The notes below the pieces were generated by a model that worked only from the letters and a program-made list of their open reading frames with translations, did no database searches and was not told the origin of the DNA. 64,000 bases of DNA. Source: CAYHHI01 sp964356335 (lineage in GTDB: Bacteria > Arandabacterota > Arandabacteria > Arandabacterales > Arandabacteraceae). A program made the translations under genes and the position numbers. Each line of letters begins with the position of its first letter. Position 1 is the first letter of the stretch. This document shows, piece after piece, positions 42,993 to 52,851 of the stretch. The stretch spans positions 1 through 64,000 of the forward strand of contig CAYHHI010000011.1 of NCBI GenBank assembly GCA_964356335.1, read 5' to 3'.

Positions 42993-45900
42993 TTACTTTA
43001 CCCTTAGCATCTTGCGCGTGAGCACCTTCTCGCCGGTCTCCAGCCTATAGAAGTACATGCCCTGTGAGACCTCGGTGCCCCGAGCATCGGTTCCGCGCCA
43101 GAACACGCGGTGATAGCCACCGGCATAGATGCCGTCGGCGAGGGTTGCTATGAGGCGCCCATCGACGGCATAGACCCTGAGGGAGATCGTCGCGGACTTC
43201 GGCAGGCCGAACTCGATTTCCGTCACTCGGTCAAATGGGCTCGGCCGATTCTGCGAGAGAACGATCTCCTCCGGCATGCTCCTGTCACGAGGCACGGCGG
43301 CGGCGCTCACGATCTCGAAGTTCACATCGGACTGGTCGCTCCCGACGTTCATGGCCGCATCGAAGCACACAACCTTTATCCGGCAAGCGGGCCTGTTGGT
43401 GTCCGGGACGCTCCATGACCACGTCGAATCGAGCACACCGGATACAAGCGTGTCAGGATAGGTCACGCCGCCATCCCTCGAGAGAAGAATCTTCGTAAGG
43501 GTGACCCCCATGTTGTCCGACGAATGCCACCGGATAAGGTAGCTCGAGCCGCAGCCACCGATGATCCTCTCGCCACCATTCGGATCGAGCACTGCGACGG
43601 CTGGTGGCTGGGTGTCAGACGGCCGAGTGCAGGCGACGAGCGAGAAATCGTCCACGCCGGCTTCGACGAGCGAGCCCGGATCATAGTCGCTAGCAATGAA
43701 GCGGAAGCGAACCTGGCTTGTGAGGCTTACATAGTCTCCGACGTTGAACTGCTTCAGTGCCCAACTCCTGTCGCTCAAGTTGGTGTTCTCAAGGTGTACC
43801 CAGGTTGTGCCGTTGTTGGTGACATCCACCACCCAGTAATCTGTGCCCGGCGAATCGCCGGTATCGTTCGAATACCAGCGGTAGTAGCTCACCGTGGCTT
43901 GAGTGTAGCTGCTCAGATTAAAGATGGGCGAAAGCAGGGTGGTCTTGCCACCGTCCACGTCGTAGCTCCACTGGCCCGTTCCGGCGGCACACTGGGTAAT
44001 GTAAGCATTAACGCCCGGGGTGGGGGTGTGGTCGTCCTCGGCTTGAGCCTCGGTGCCCTCGGGGTCACACCGTTCCCACATGCCCGTAGTGGCATTGTCA
44101 CCCGTTACACCTGCCGTCCAGCCTCTGTTAGTCTCAAAATCATCTGTGAAGACCGTCTGGTACCCGACGAGGAAGCCATGGAGACTCGCAGGGGCTCCCA
44201 CAGGATGGGCCTTGCTGTTGCCCGCCTCATCCCTTGCGTAGATGTAATATTTGACTTCGCTGCACGCGGGTTGAGCTGGAATGTAACCAACATATTCGTT
44301 CGGGTTTCCCGTCGCTGCCATCGAGACGCTGGCAAATGCACCGCCGTTCAGGCGGTAGGTCACGCGGCATGAATCGAGATCGATCGGACCCGCAGTCGAT
44401 GTGATCACAGCGGTCGCAGGATAAGGATTGGCTGTGTTGCTCGTGTTTGGAAGCGGGGTGTGCGTGATCGCGACACCGACCGTGATCTCAGGACACGCGA
44501 AGCCGTGATTGGTGGCCCCTGTGCAGAACTGGTCGTAGTGAGGCGTGCCATTGTTGAGGTTCCCGTCGTTATCGTCGGCGACGAATGTCCAGTAAACCTG
44601 CTCTGCCATAGTCGCAGGCAAGCCCAGCTTCCGGCCGAAGTGCCAGGTCGAGCGCGCGATGCTGTCGGCGACAGCCTGCGGATACGCGGCGAGCAAGGCC
44701 TGCCATGAATCCCAGTGGAAGCCGGCCAGGACCTGTCCACAGATATGCGCCTCATTGCTGCAAGGATTTTGCAGCGTGTTCTGTGAGTTCCGGATCCCCG
44801 AGGAGCAGTTATCAAGGTAGAACCCCAGGGCCATAATGCTCTCGCGGGTCAAGAGGTTAGCCCCAACGTCGGAGTTGGCCTCTTGGACATCAGCCCCGAC
44901 AGGGTTCGCGCCGTACAAGTAGTCGGTTATGCCGTGAGTGTACTCGTGGAAGACGACATCGGCCATCCGCGCGGTGTTGCCATACGACGAGCTCTGGGCG
45001 CAGAAGTTTAGGTTAGTGCCGTCCCACCAGGCGTTTCCCGGGCAGTAGAGATCGCGACGCTCGATTTTTGCGATCATTTCGTAGTCAAGGCCTGTGAAGG
45101 CCGGGTCGACGCCCTTGATCCAGTCGTGAATCTTGGTGGTGTAGGCGAAGGCGTCGCGCTCGCTGGCGAGCGAATTGGTGTTCGACCAGTCGATAGTATA
45201 GGGTGTGCCCGGGGTTATTGTGCCAGACTGAGATGCATCTGTGCCGCTTGCGCGATTGACGTTGACCCAAGGACCACGAAACTCAGCCGAGGTCGCCTTT
45301 GAATCCGAGCCGCTGTAAGTCAGCGTGAAATCACCGTTCTGGTCGGTGTTGGTAGTGCCGACCCCCGTGATCGTGATCCTCATATCCTTGATCGGGTAAT
45401 CAATGGTGGAGCCGTCGCAATAGCCGTCCCACTCTACGTCGCCCTGGGAGTGGCCGGTGAAATTAGTGAACCGTACGTGGTTTTCACGCCAGAGGATGTC
45501 GCCCTTATTGGCGTCGATCCAGGTCGCCCAGATTCCGTAGGGTTCATCCACCTTCAGATCGAAACGATAGGCAAGCCTGTATTCCAGTCCTGCCTCACCC
45601 ACTTCCACGGGGAGAATCATGAGCTCCCGGTAGTCGATCTTGTCCAGGCCCTCCTGGAAGCCGATATCACCCTTGGCGATTGCGAGGGCATCTGGTTCAC
45701 TGAGCAAAGGTGTGGCTGATATCTTGATCCCCGGGTAGGCGTCCGAGCCGAAAGCGAAAAGCCGGCCGGACTCTGTGAAGACGAGGTGAACGCGGCCGCC
45801 CCATACCCTGATGCCCTCATGCGTCTGCTGGAAGATGATGGACCATTTGCCGAGGGCATGAGTGCAGCTCGTTACCTTGAGGTTGTCATTGTCGATTGAG

Positions 45901-46241
45901 AAGAGGGGCTGGTTGTCCCGAACGAAGCCTCTCGCCAGGGCTTCGACTTCTTTCTCTGACGCGAGGGGAGCCCCGAGTTGGATGCCACTGCCGTAGAAAT
46001 GATGATAAGTGCCGGTCAAGCGATTGACCTGGTAGTGCCAGTTCCCACCGTAGCGCTCGGCAAATGCCGCCACCCCGGATGCGGCCGGTGCCGCAGGTTC
46101 CCCGATGCTGTAAGATTCCCACGCGTCCTGTGAAGGAGCACCAGGCCGCGGGATCTCCCACCGTGCATACTGGTCTGTGGGATTGAATGCCCAGGCAGGC
46201 ATTGCCATCAAACTAAGGACAATAACGGCAAGACACTGCAA
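42993..46241 (-). CDS. Secreted gluzincin metallopeptidase (M4/M36-like) with FlgD-like C-terminus
   Basis: 1082 residues. A signal peptide (ends PAWA, residue 18) precedes an FTP-like propeptide (about 60-260). The catalytic domain has HEYTH (432-436) with E454 in DVQEANSDVG as the likely third zinc ligand. Residues about 587-870 are a module shared with the next protein upstream (M28 peptidase). A further Ig-like segment (about 880-985) and a FlgD-like sorting domain (NRPSPF, then GMYFYRLETGE and MLRVK) follow. The assigned start is TTG without a ribosome site; an ATA 27 bases upstream follows GGGAGG. A secreted protease, with propeptide autoprocessing expected. Confidence 0.85.
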   Translation of the reverse strand: MQCLAVIVLSLMAMPAWAFNPTDQYARWEIPRPGAPSQDAWESYSIGEPAAPAASGVAAFAERYGGNWHYQVNRLTGTYHHFYGSGIQLGAPLASEKEVEALARGFVRDNQPLFSIDNDNLKVTSCTHALGKWSIIFQQTHEGIRVWGGRVHLVFTESGRLFAFGSDAYPGIKISATPLLSEPDALAIAKGDIGFQEGLDKIDYRELMILPVEVGEAGLEYRLAYRFDLKVDEPYGIWATWIDANKGDILWRENHVRFTNFTGHSQGDVEWDGYCDGSTIDYPIKDMRITITGVGTTNTDQNGDFTLTYSGSDSKATSAEFRGPWVNVNRASGTDASQSGTITPGTPYTIDWSNTNSLASERDAFAYTTKIHDWIKGVDPAFTGLDYEMIAKIERRDLYCPGNAWWDGTNLNFCAQSSSYGNTARMADVVFHEYTHGITDYLYGANPVGADVQEANSDVGANLLTRESIMALGFYLDNCSSGIRNSQNTLQNPCSNEAHICGQVLAGFHWDSWQALLAAYPQAVADSIARSTWHFGRKLGLPATMAEQVYWTFVADDNDGNLNNGTPHYDQFCTGATNHGFACPEITVGVAITHTPLPNTSNTANPYPATAVITSTAGPIDLDSCRVTYRLNGGAFASVSMAATGNPNEYVGYIPAQPACSEVKYYIYARDEAGNSKAHPVGAPASLHGFLVGYQTVFTDDFETNRGWTAGVTGDNATTGMWERCDPEGTEAQAEDDHTPTPGVNAYITQCAAGTGQWSYDVDGGKTTLLSPIFNLSSYTQATVSYYRWYSNDTGDSPGTDYWVVDVTNNGTTWVHLENTNLSDRSWALKQFNVGDYVSLTSQVRFRFIASDYDPGSLVEAGVDDFSLVACTRPSDTQPPAVAVLDPNGGERIIGGCGSSYLIRWHSSDNMGVTLTKILLSRDGGVTYPDTLVSGVLDSTWSWSVPDTNRPACRIKVVCFDAAMNVGSDQSDVNFEIVSAAAVPRDRSMPEEIVLSQNRPSPFDRVTEIEFGLPKSATISLRVYAVDGRLIATLADGIYAGGYHRVFWRGTDARGTEVSQGMYFYRLETGEKVLTRKMLRVK

Positions 46242-46374
46242 AATCGATGAGGAGGTCCTGTGGGATATGTTCCCTCCCTTTCGAAAAGACCTTGCCTATC
46301 AAGTTCCTGTGATAGTACCAGAAATCGCGCTGAGATCAAAGGAATACCCTGATATCCCAAGATCTGCGATCTTG

Positions 46375-48978
46375 CTACCGCACCAGCGCGATCTTGGTGA
46401 GACGACTCTCCTCGCCTGCTCTGAGCTGGCAGAAGTAAAAGCCTGCTGCGACCTGGTGGCCGAGGGCATTGGTGCCGTCCCAATGGATGGTGCGCGAGCC
46501 GACAACCTTCTCCTCTTTGAGGAGCGTCTTGACCACCCGGCCTGTCGCGTCGAAGATGCTGAGCGTGACCTTGCGCCCGGGAGCGGGGACCACGAAGCGT
46601 ATCGCTGTCTCTCGGCCAAACGGATTGGGTGCGCTCTGAGCGAGCACAATCTTATCCATCTGCCCGCGACGAGCCACGGAGATGCCGGCGGCGGCATCTT
46701 CGTAAGTCACGATTGAGAAATCATCAACTCCGGCTTCGACGATCGAGCCCGGATCCTCATCAGCCGCGATGAATCTGAACTTGACCTGCGATGTGAGATC
46801 GATGTAGTCGGTGAGGTCCTTCTCGACAAGCCGCCACGTGCGGTTGCTCGTGCTAATCGTCTCGAGGCGCACCCAGGTTGTCCCGCCATCGGCCGAGACA
46901 TCAACCATCCAATCGTCGGTCTCGGGATTACTGCCGGTGTCATTGGAGTACCAGCGGTAGAAGCGTACGCGCGCGTTGTGATACGGCGAGAGATCGAAAA
47001 CCGGGCTCATGAGCGTTGTCTTGCCGCCATCCACGTCGTATGACCCCTGACTCGTTCCTGCCGCACACTGTGTGATGTATGCCTTGACGCCTGGCGGTGG
47101 TGTGTGGTCATCCTCGGGCTGCGCGACGGTTTCCATCGGATCGCACCGTTCCCAGATTCCGGTTGTTGCATCATCGCCGACATCTCCGACCGTCCAGCCC
47201 TTGGCTGTCTCGAAGTCATCCGAAAAGACCGCCGTGATCGTGCCGACGAAGAAGGTGTGAACTGTTGCCGGAGCGCCGGTGGGGTCAGTGGCGCGGTTCC
47301 CGTCCGTATCTTCGGCCACGATGTAATAGGTGACATAGGTCCCGCCCTGCTGGGCCGGGATAAAGGCCTCATACTGATCGGGGTTCCCGGTCGCGCTCAT
47401 TGTGAGCCCGTTCCATCCCTCGCCAGTTGAATAGTAAACGCGCAGCGAGTCAGGATTCAGTGTCGCGGCCGCTTTGATTGTCGCAACCACTCGATAAGGG
47501 TGCTGGGCGTCCTCGGTGTCCTCGAGGGGCGCGTGGGAGATGCCCACGCGGAAAGGCTCCGCCATGGTTGCCACCAGACTTACGCCTATCTTGACCGAGC
47601 GCTCCGCAAAAGTGGGGGAGTTGTAGCTGGTCCCCACGATGTCATTGGTAGTATGAATGTAAGGGCTGTAGCTTCCTGTGTCTTCGAAGAAGAGGATGGC
47701 GTCGTAGCCGGCAGCCCAGAATGATGCGTGGTCGCTGCTTGCACCGCCCGGCAGTGAGCCCTGAACTGCCGGGAGATTTGCTACGTAGAGATCTTGAACG
47801 TTGAAGGCCAGGTCACGCAGCCACTGCGAGCTAGTATTACTGATAATGTCGAGGTCCATGACGTCGCCGCTTGCAAGATAGCCGATCATGTCAACCGAGA
47901 TCATGCCGATGATGTCATCACCTCTTGCGGCCGCCTCGCTGGCGTAGGCGTCGCTACCGATAAGACCCTCTTCTTCAGCGCCGAAGGCGATCAGGGTGAT
48001 GGTGTAATTGAACTGGTACTTGCTCAGGATCCGAGCACATTCGAGCACGCATTCGGTCCCTGTTGCGTTGTCATCCGCCCCGGGGCAGTTGTTTATGGTC
48101 GAAGTAGATGAGTCGTAGTGACCGCCGATCACAACGATCTTATCGGGGTTGGCCGTGCCGGGGATCACGGCGACCACATTATCCTTGTAACCGGCGTTGA
48201 AGTGATGGAAGTAAACGCTGTCGATGCCGTATGACTCAAACTTGCCCTTGATCCAGTTGGCGGCTGCCTGGCAGCTGTCCGTGGTGGCGTAGCGTGTTTT
48301 GAAATTCTGCATTCGCTGGACGTGAGCATTTATAGTGGAGGCCGAAACCGAATCGACCATCTGCTGGATCAAAGGGTCAGCTGCCATAGGTGCCATCGGG
48401 GCCAGAAGCTCGGGCAACCTTGCCTCAGCCTTCACGCGTATCGGGCGGATGAAAACTCGGGCGATTTCGAAGCCCGCGCCGACGATCATCGCGGCCTCCT
48501 CGGACGAAGCCTCGACCACCGCTTCAAGACCGTCGAACCTTAGAACACGAGCATTGGCTTCGATATCGCTCAACTTTGCTCCCTGTCTCACACCAACAGT
48601 GTAGTAAGTCTTCTCGCCGATCGGGCGGTCGAGCACAGCCCAGCTGAGACCGAGATTGCTCAGGACGGCCATCTCCCGGCCACCTGCCACCACGAGGAGA
48701 TAGCGCTCAAGGTCGCGCACCACCATCACGCCCTCAGCCAAGAGGTCTGCAGCCGTTCCAGGGGCGGGATTGTTCACCGCAACGAGGGCGATATCGGACA
48801 ATGCTATATCGGGTAACGCCTTCTCGGTCCGTGTGCCATCCCCGAGCATGCCTTCGGACGCGTCCGAAGCAGCCACCGGCACAGCAGAAATGACGACGGC
48901 CATAACGGCCGTAGTAGAGACGACGAGAATTGGAAGAAGGACGCCTGCTGCTAATGCCCTCCTGACGACGTTTCTCAT
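46375..48978 (-). CDS. Secreted M28 zinc aminopeptidase with FlgD-like C-terminus
   Basis: 867 residues after a GAGGTG ribosome site. The signal segment is about 8-37. The M28 domain (about 220-490) shows the full ligand set: H287-x-D289 (GGHYDSS), D302 (GADDNATG), E335/E336 (GAEEEGLIGSD), D363 (SVDMIGY) and a late His in SPYIHTTND. Residues about 495-785 match the C-terminal module of the neighbouring gluzincin, including DDFET-GW and CAAGT-SYDVDGGKTTL. The FlgD-like domain (SAPNPFGRETAIRF, ending KIALVR) closes the protein. It probably removes N-terminal residues from peptides made by its neighbour. Confidence 0.88.
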   Translation of the reverse strand: MRNVVRRALAAGVLLPILVVSTTAVMAVVISAVPVAASDASEGMLGDGTRTEKALPDIALSDIALVAVNNPAPGTAADLLAEGVMVVRDLERYLLVVAGGREMAVLSNLGLSWAVLDRPIGEKTYYTVGVRQGAKLSDIEANARVLRFDGLEAVVEASSEEAAMIVGAGFEIARVFIRPIRVKAEARLPELLAPMAPMAADPLIQQMVDSVSASTINAHVQRMQNFKTRYATTDSCQAAANWIKGKFESYGIDSVYFHHFNAGYKDNVVAVIPGTANPDKIVVIGGHYDSSTSTINNCPGADDNATGTECVLECARILSKYQFNYTITLIAFGAEEEGLIGSDAYASEAAARGDDIIGMISVDMIGYLASGDVMDLDIISNTSSQWLRDLAFNVQDLYVANLPAVQGSLPGGASSDHASFWAAGYDAILFFEDTGSYSPYIHTTNDIVGTSYNSPTFAERSVKIGVSLVATMAEPFRVGISHAPLEDTEDAQHPYRVVATIKAAATLNPDSLRVYYSTGEGWNGLTMSATGNPDQYEAFIPAQQGGTYVTYYIVAEDTDGNRATDPTGAPATVHTFFVGTITAVFSDDFETAKGWTVGDVGDDATTGIWERCDPMETVAQPEDDHTPPPGVKAYITQCAAGTSQGSYDVDGGKTTLMSPVFDLSPYHNARVRFYRWYSNDTGSNPETDDWMVDVSADGGTTWVRLETISTSNRTWRLVEKDLTDYIDLTSQVKFRFIAADEDPGSIVEAGVDDFSIVTYEDAAAGISVARRGQMDKIVLAQSAPNPFGRETAIRFVVPAPGRKVTLSIFDATGRVVKTLLKEEKVVGSRTIHWDGTNALGHQVAAGFYFCQLRAGEESRLTKIALVR

Positions 48979-49402
48979 GTCACACCTCGTGTTGCGAACA
49001 CCGTTTTCGTAACCAGTCGCATGACCGGCCTTTATACGACATACCCCCAGCTTTCTATTATCTCACAAATCCCTGCCCAATGCCAGCAAAACCGGCACAA
49101 TCCAGCCGCCCACAGGTAGATCCTTGCATTCTGATTCGAACTGATTCGAACTCAGCCTCGTCCCGTCCCACGACTATGCTTGCAGTCAGCCCGCATGCCT
49201 GCCGAGGAGCCTACTCCTAATTCTCTTGCAGAATGACGCTTGCTACATATAGATTGACGCTATCGGACATTGGCGGGAGGCTCGCACGGCCCACCTGACG
49301 AATGCCCAAGGGGGCATATCGGACGAGGACAGTCCAAGAAGTGCAGGTCAGGAACGGCCAACGCCCTCGCGTTTTGAATCGAAGGCCCTGATGGAGGATC
49401 GC
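48979..49402. other. Divergent intergenic region without a supported gene
   Basis: 424 bases between the divergent M28 and ICMT-like genes. A short direct repeat CTGATTCGAA x2 lies at about 49131-49151. I see no convincing promoter pair, terminator or RNA gene. Confidence 0.5.
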
Positions 49403-50146
49403 ATGGCATTGAGGGAGGAGCTGGAGAGACAGGGTAGTTGGCTTTTCAGATGGAGAAGTTACCTGCCGCTATTGATGCTTCCTGTGGTGTTCATCGCGCT
49501 GAAGCATTCGGGGGGCATCGAGAGATCTGCGGGACACCTGGCGGAGGGTCTGTTTGAGGGGCTATGCGTAGCCATAAGCTTAATGGGTCTGGCCATCCGC
49601 TGTCTCACCGTTGGCTATATTCCTAAGGGGATATCCACCAGGAACAGAAAAGTGGGCCAAGCACCAAGCCTGAGAACGACAGACATGTATTCAGTAGTCC
49701 GACATCCGCTCTATCTCGGTAACTTCCTCATTCTCCTGGGTATTGCGATGTCTATACAGGTGTGGTGGTTCGTCCTTATAGCCATGTTGGCCTTCTGGCT
49801 ATACTACGAACGCATAATGTTCGCCGAAGAAGAAGCCCTCCGGGCAAAATTCGGGGAAGCGTATGCGGAATGGGCCGAGAAGACCCCTGCGTTCTTCCCG
49901 AGATTCAAGAAGTGGCAGAAGCCGAGCTCACCGTTCTCGTTTCGGCACGTGCTGCGAAGAGAATACACAGGCTTCTTTGAGATAATTGCTGCCTTCGCCC
50001 TTCTGGAGTTCGCCGGAGACTGGCTGGCTGAAGGCAGGCTACGCTTCGGGCTCGGCCGGGCGATATTGCTCGCTTTTGGATTCGTGACCTATCTAATCCT
50101 GAGGACCCTCAAGAAGAGAACGAAAATCCTGGAGCCCGCTGACTGA
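49403..50146 (+). CDS. Isoprenylcysteine carboxyl methyltransferase-like membrane protein
   Basis: 247 residues from the ATG at 49403, which has GGAGG five bases upstream; another ATG at 49391 is in frame. Five to six membrane spans. The family hallmark is YSVVRHPLYLGNFLILLG (about 95-112) and, later, YYERIMFAEEEALRAKFGEAY, the SAM/substrate site of the ICMT/PEMT superfamily. The protein continues about 80 residues past the usual end with two more membrane spans. In bacteria such proteins methylate lipids or small isoprenoids; the substrate is unknown. It converges with the S46 peptidase gene. Confidence 0.82.
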   Translation: MALREELERQGSWLFRWRSYLPLLMLPVVFIALKHSGGIERSAGHLAEGLFEGLCVAISLMGLAIRCLTVGYIPKGISTRNRKVGQAPSLRTTDMYSVVRHPLYLGNFLILLGIAMSIQVWWFVLIAMLAFWLYYERIMFAEEEALRAKFGEAYAEWAEKTPAFFPRFKKWQKPSSPFSFRHVLRREYTGFFEIIAAFALLEFAGDWLAEGRLRFGLGRAILLAFGFVTYLILRTLKKRTKILEPAD

Positions 50147-50322
50147 TAGTTTTCTATTACCCGACCGCTTTGCGCCACTTTCGTGCCCGGAAGGCAAGGA
50201 CCACCAAGTGCGCTGAAAAAGCGATGCCGTGATACCGGACATGAAGTTCACCTCCTTGTTTTGACGGCACCAGGATAGGGGCAGGGGCAGAGGACAGGCG
50301 TGTCAACAGAAGAGAATTCTGC

Positions 50323-52563
50323 TTACTTCACGCCAAGCTCCTCAAGCACATTTTGGGCGTTATCGACGTAGTCGGCGACCCACAGCACGTACCGTATGTC
50401 CACGCTTATGGAACGGTGCAGGATTTCATCGAATGCGAAATCACCACTCACGGCCTCGTAGTTTCCATCAAAGAGACAGCCGACCAGCTCCCCTCTCGCA
50501 TTGAGAAGAGGGCTCCCCGAGTTCCCGTTTGTGGAATCGTGGGTTGTGAGTAGGTCCACCGGCACATCGTCAAGGTCGCGGTCGATGTAGGGTCCATAGG
50601 ATTTACGGGCAGCGAGATTGAGAATCTTCGCCGGACAATTAAACGGCGCGATCCCCGTATTCTTCTCGACCACTCCACGCAAGGTCGTGAAAGGTTCGTA
50701 CCACACTCCATCGCGAGGCGGGTAGCCGGCGACCACACCATAGTTGAAGCGCATGGTGCTATTGGCATCTGGATAAACCTCATGCTGTGTCTGTGCCTCT
50801 ATCGCCTCAATCCATTTGGGTGTGAGCATCTGGAGCGTCCCGTCGATACGCTTCTGCCGTATGATTCTTTCCTCGTTCTCTTCATAGAGGTTGGCGGCAA
50901 AGGCGATGAAAGCATCGCCTTCCTTCAAGAGGGCCGCATGCGACAGATCAAACATCCCCAGGCGCTCTTGCTCATCGTTGAGGCTTGTCCTGGAATACAG
51001 GTCATCCAGGAACTTCGCAAATTCCTCCTCGAGCTCGCCGCCAGTATTCTTGCCGAATATGGCATCGAAAGCTCGCACCCTTTGCCCCCCAGGTAGAACT
51101 GCCATTTCCTGGAGCAACATCTTAAGTATTGCGCGGTCACTCGCAGGGTCATAGCTAGTCTGGAAGATGCTCAAATCTCTCCTGAGATCGGGGATCTCGC
51201 GGTCCATGAATCTGGGGTCACGGTCCAGATCGTCCCTGGTCTTCTGGAGGCTCCATTTATACAGGAGCATCGCCTGGCCGAGGAGCCCTTCGCCGGTAGC
51301 GTATTCAAGAATGAGATCTTTCATAGCATGCAGGGAACGCTCCTCATACAAGGACTTGAAATCATCAAGGATAGTGCCGTATTTCGCCTGCATCTTTGGA
51401 TCCTTGGCGAGGTTCGCGCGAAACTCACCCTCCATAGCTTGCTGGCGCTCGACCAGCTCGGAGCGCCGGAAACCTTCCAGCACACCCTCGTTCTTCTTCA
51501 AGTAATTGTTCAGGTCCTTCATCTTTCCAGCCACTAGCACCCGAGCGGCCGGATCAGCCTTGGATTGTTCCTCCAGTATCTTCACCATCTGGCGGTCCAG
51601 CCTTATCCTCTCGGGAAACTCGAATTCCTCATAATCCCCGAGCGCATATGAAGTGAGATAGCGATGTGTGCTTCTAGGGAACCCGATGATGAAAGCGAAA
51701 TCGCCCTCTTTGAGCCCTTCCGGTGCCACTGCGAGATAGCGCTTCGGTCCGTAGGGGACATTATCCTTTGAGAAGTCAGTGGATCTTCCGTCAGGAGCCA
51801 CATAGGCGCGGAGGAATGAAAAATCCCCCGTGTGGCGCGGCCACATCCAGTTATCAATATCCCCACCGTATTCTCCGATTGCCCGGGCCGGCACGTACAC
51901 CACGCGCACATCTCTTATCTTCAGGAAGGTGTAGAGGAAATATCTCGCCCCGCCGAAGAAGCTCGAGACCTCGCAATAAATGTCACTGCCGGCCTCTTGT
52001 CCACGCGCCTCATCTTCCTTGACGATTTGCTTCGTCCTTTTCTCGATAGCCATGTAACGCTCCAGGGGCGTCATCGCTGGTTTGACCTCAGAGAAGACCT
52101 TCTCAGTAACATCCTCGCTGGATTGCATGATGTAGGCGATATAGCCAAGGGCAGGCACTTCCTCGCCTCTGGTCTTCGCGAGGAAGCCCCGTTCGATATA
52201 GTTCTTGTCCGGAGTACTCATTCGCTGCACTGAACCGAACGCCACATGATGATTGGTGAGAATGAGCCCCTCCGGGGATACAAAGGCACCGGTCGCACCC
52301 ATCCTCCCCATCTGCACGACGGCATTGGCTATCCCCGTGCCGGCGGAGTTCCAGATCTCGTCTCTGCCGAGCTCAAGGCCCTTGTCCTGCATCTCCTGCA
52401 TCACTTCATCCGGCAACTCCTGAGGAAGCCACATGCCCTCGGCACAATGCGCAGGGCTGACGCAGGCGACGCACGCAACAGCGGCGATGAAGCAGACAGC
52501 CAGACCTTTTCCTACAAACTCAACAGTGTTGCTAAGCCCCATGATAACTGACCGATATCTCAT
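50323..52563 (-). CDS. S46 family dipeptidyl-peptidase (DPP7/DPP11-like)
   Basis: 746 residues from the ATG at 52563 preceded by GGGGG. The signal peptide (about 1-40) ends SPAHC or AHCA. The S46 chymotrypsin-like fold is shown by GLILTNHHVAFGSVQ (catalytic His), YGGDIDNWMWPRHTGDFSF (Asp) and DSTNGNSGSPLLNARGEL (Ser in GNSGSP). These periplasmic enzymes take dipeptides from peptide N-termini. I could not assign the S1 residue that separates DPP7 from DPP11 specificity. Codons 12-19 of the signal region coincide with the repeat core found at 29104 and 31504. Confidence 0.92.
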   Translation of the reverse strand: MRYRSVIMGLSNTVEFVGKGLAVCFIAAVACVACVSPAHCAEGMWLPQELPDEVMQEMQDKGLELGRDEIWNSAGTGIANAVVQMGRMGATGAFVSPEGLILTNHHVAFGSVQRMSTPDKNYIERGFLAKTRGEEVPALGYIAYIMQSSEDVTEKVFSEVKPAMTPLERYMAIEKRTKQIVKEDEARGQEAGSDIYCEVSSFFGGARYFLYTFLKIRDVRVVYVPARAIGEYGGDIDNWMWPRHTGDFSFLRAYVAPDGRSTDFSKDNVPYGPKRYLAVAPEGLKEGDFAFIIGFPRSTHRYLTSYALGDYEEFEFPERIRLDRQMVKILEEQSKADPAARVLVAGKMKDLNNYLKKNEGVLEGFRRSELVERQQAMEGEFRANLAKDPKMQAKYGTILDDFKSLYEERSLHAMKDLILEYATGEGLLGQAMLLYKWSLQKTRDDLDRDPRFMDREIPDLRRDLSIFQTSYDPASDRAILKMLLQEMAVLPGGQRVRAFDAIFGKNTGGELEEEFAKFLDDLYSRTSLNDEQERLGMFDLSHAALLKEGDAFIAFAANLYEENEERIIRQKRIDGTLQMLTPKWIEAIEAQTQHEVYPDANSTMRFNYGVVAGYPPRDGVWYEPFTTLRGVVEKNTGIAPFNCPAKILNLAARKSYGPYIDRDLDDVPVDLLTTHDSTNGNSGSPLLNARGELVGCLFDGNYEAVSGDFAFDEILHRSISVDIRYVLWVADYVDNAQNVLEELGVK
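52507..52526 (-). repeat. Dispersed repeat core inside the S46 signal-peptide region
   Basis: Minus-strand GTTGAGTTTGTAGGAAAAG differs at one of 19 positions from copy A2 at 31504. It is in frame and encodes VEFVGK, matching the VESVGK reading of A1/A2. Confidence 0.65.
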
Positions 52564-52780
52564 CTTCAGCCCCCGTTGAGGAATCTCATCCAACGCAGAC
52601 ACGCTCGTACACAAGCTTCACGATATCCAGGCGCGCGACAGATCCCGATGAGCAAGTCGCGAGCGCGTCATCGGTCTCAGTAGGCGACCATCCCGGATTG
52701 AGGATATCACCGATGTCTGCCCTGATCCAGATTTCTTCGAGCTGCGGTGGCATCATTATGATTCGCGAGCGATCCTCTGG

Positions 52781-52809
52781 TTGACCCCCGACCGCCGGCA
52801 TGGTACAGT
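52781..52809 (+). promoter_or_regulatory. Promoter of the DUF6263-like lipoprotein gene
   Basis: TTGACC (52781-52786), 17-base spacer, TACAGT (52804-52809), 42 bases before the start codon. Confidence 0.65.
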
Positions 52810-52851
52810 CACCCCCTGGCAACGTGGAATCCTCTTGAAAGGAGGCAAGCG

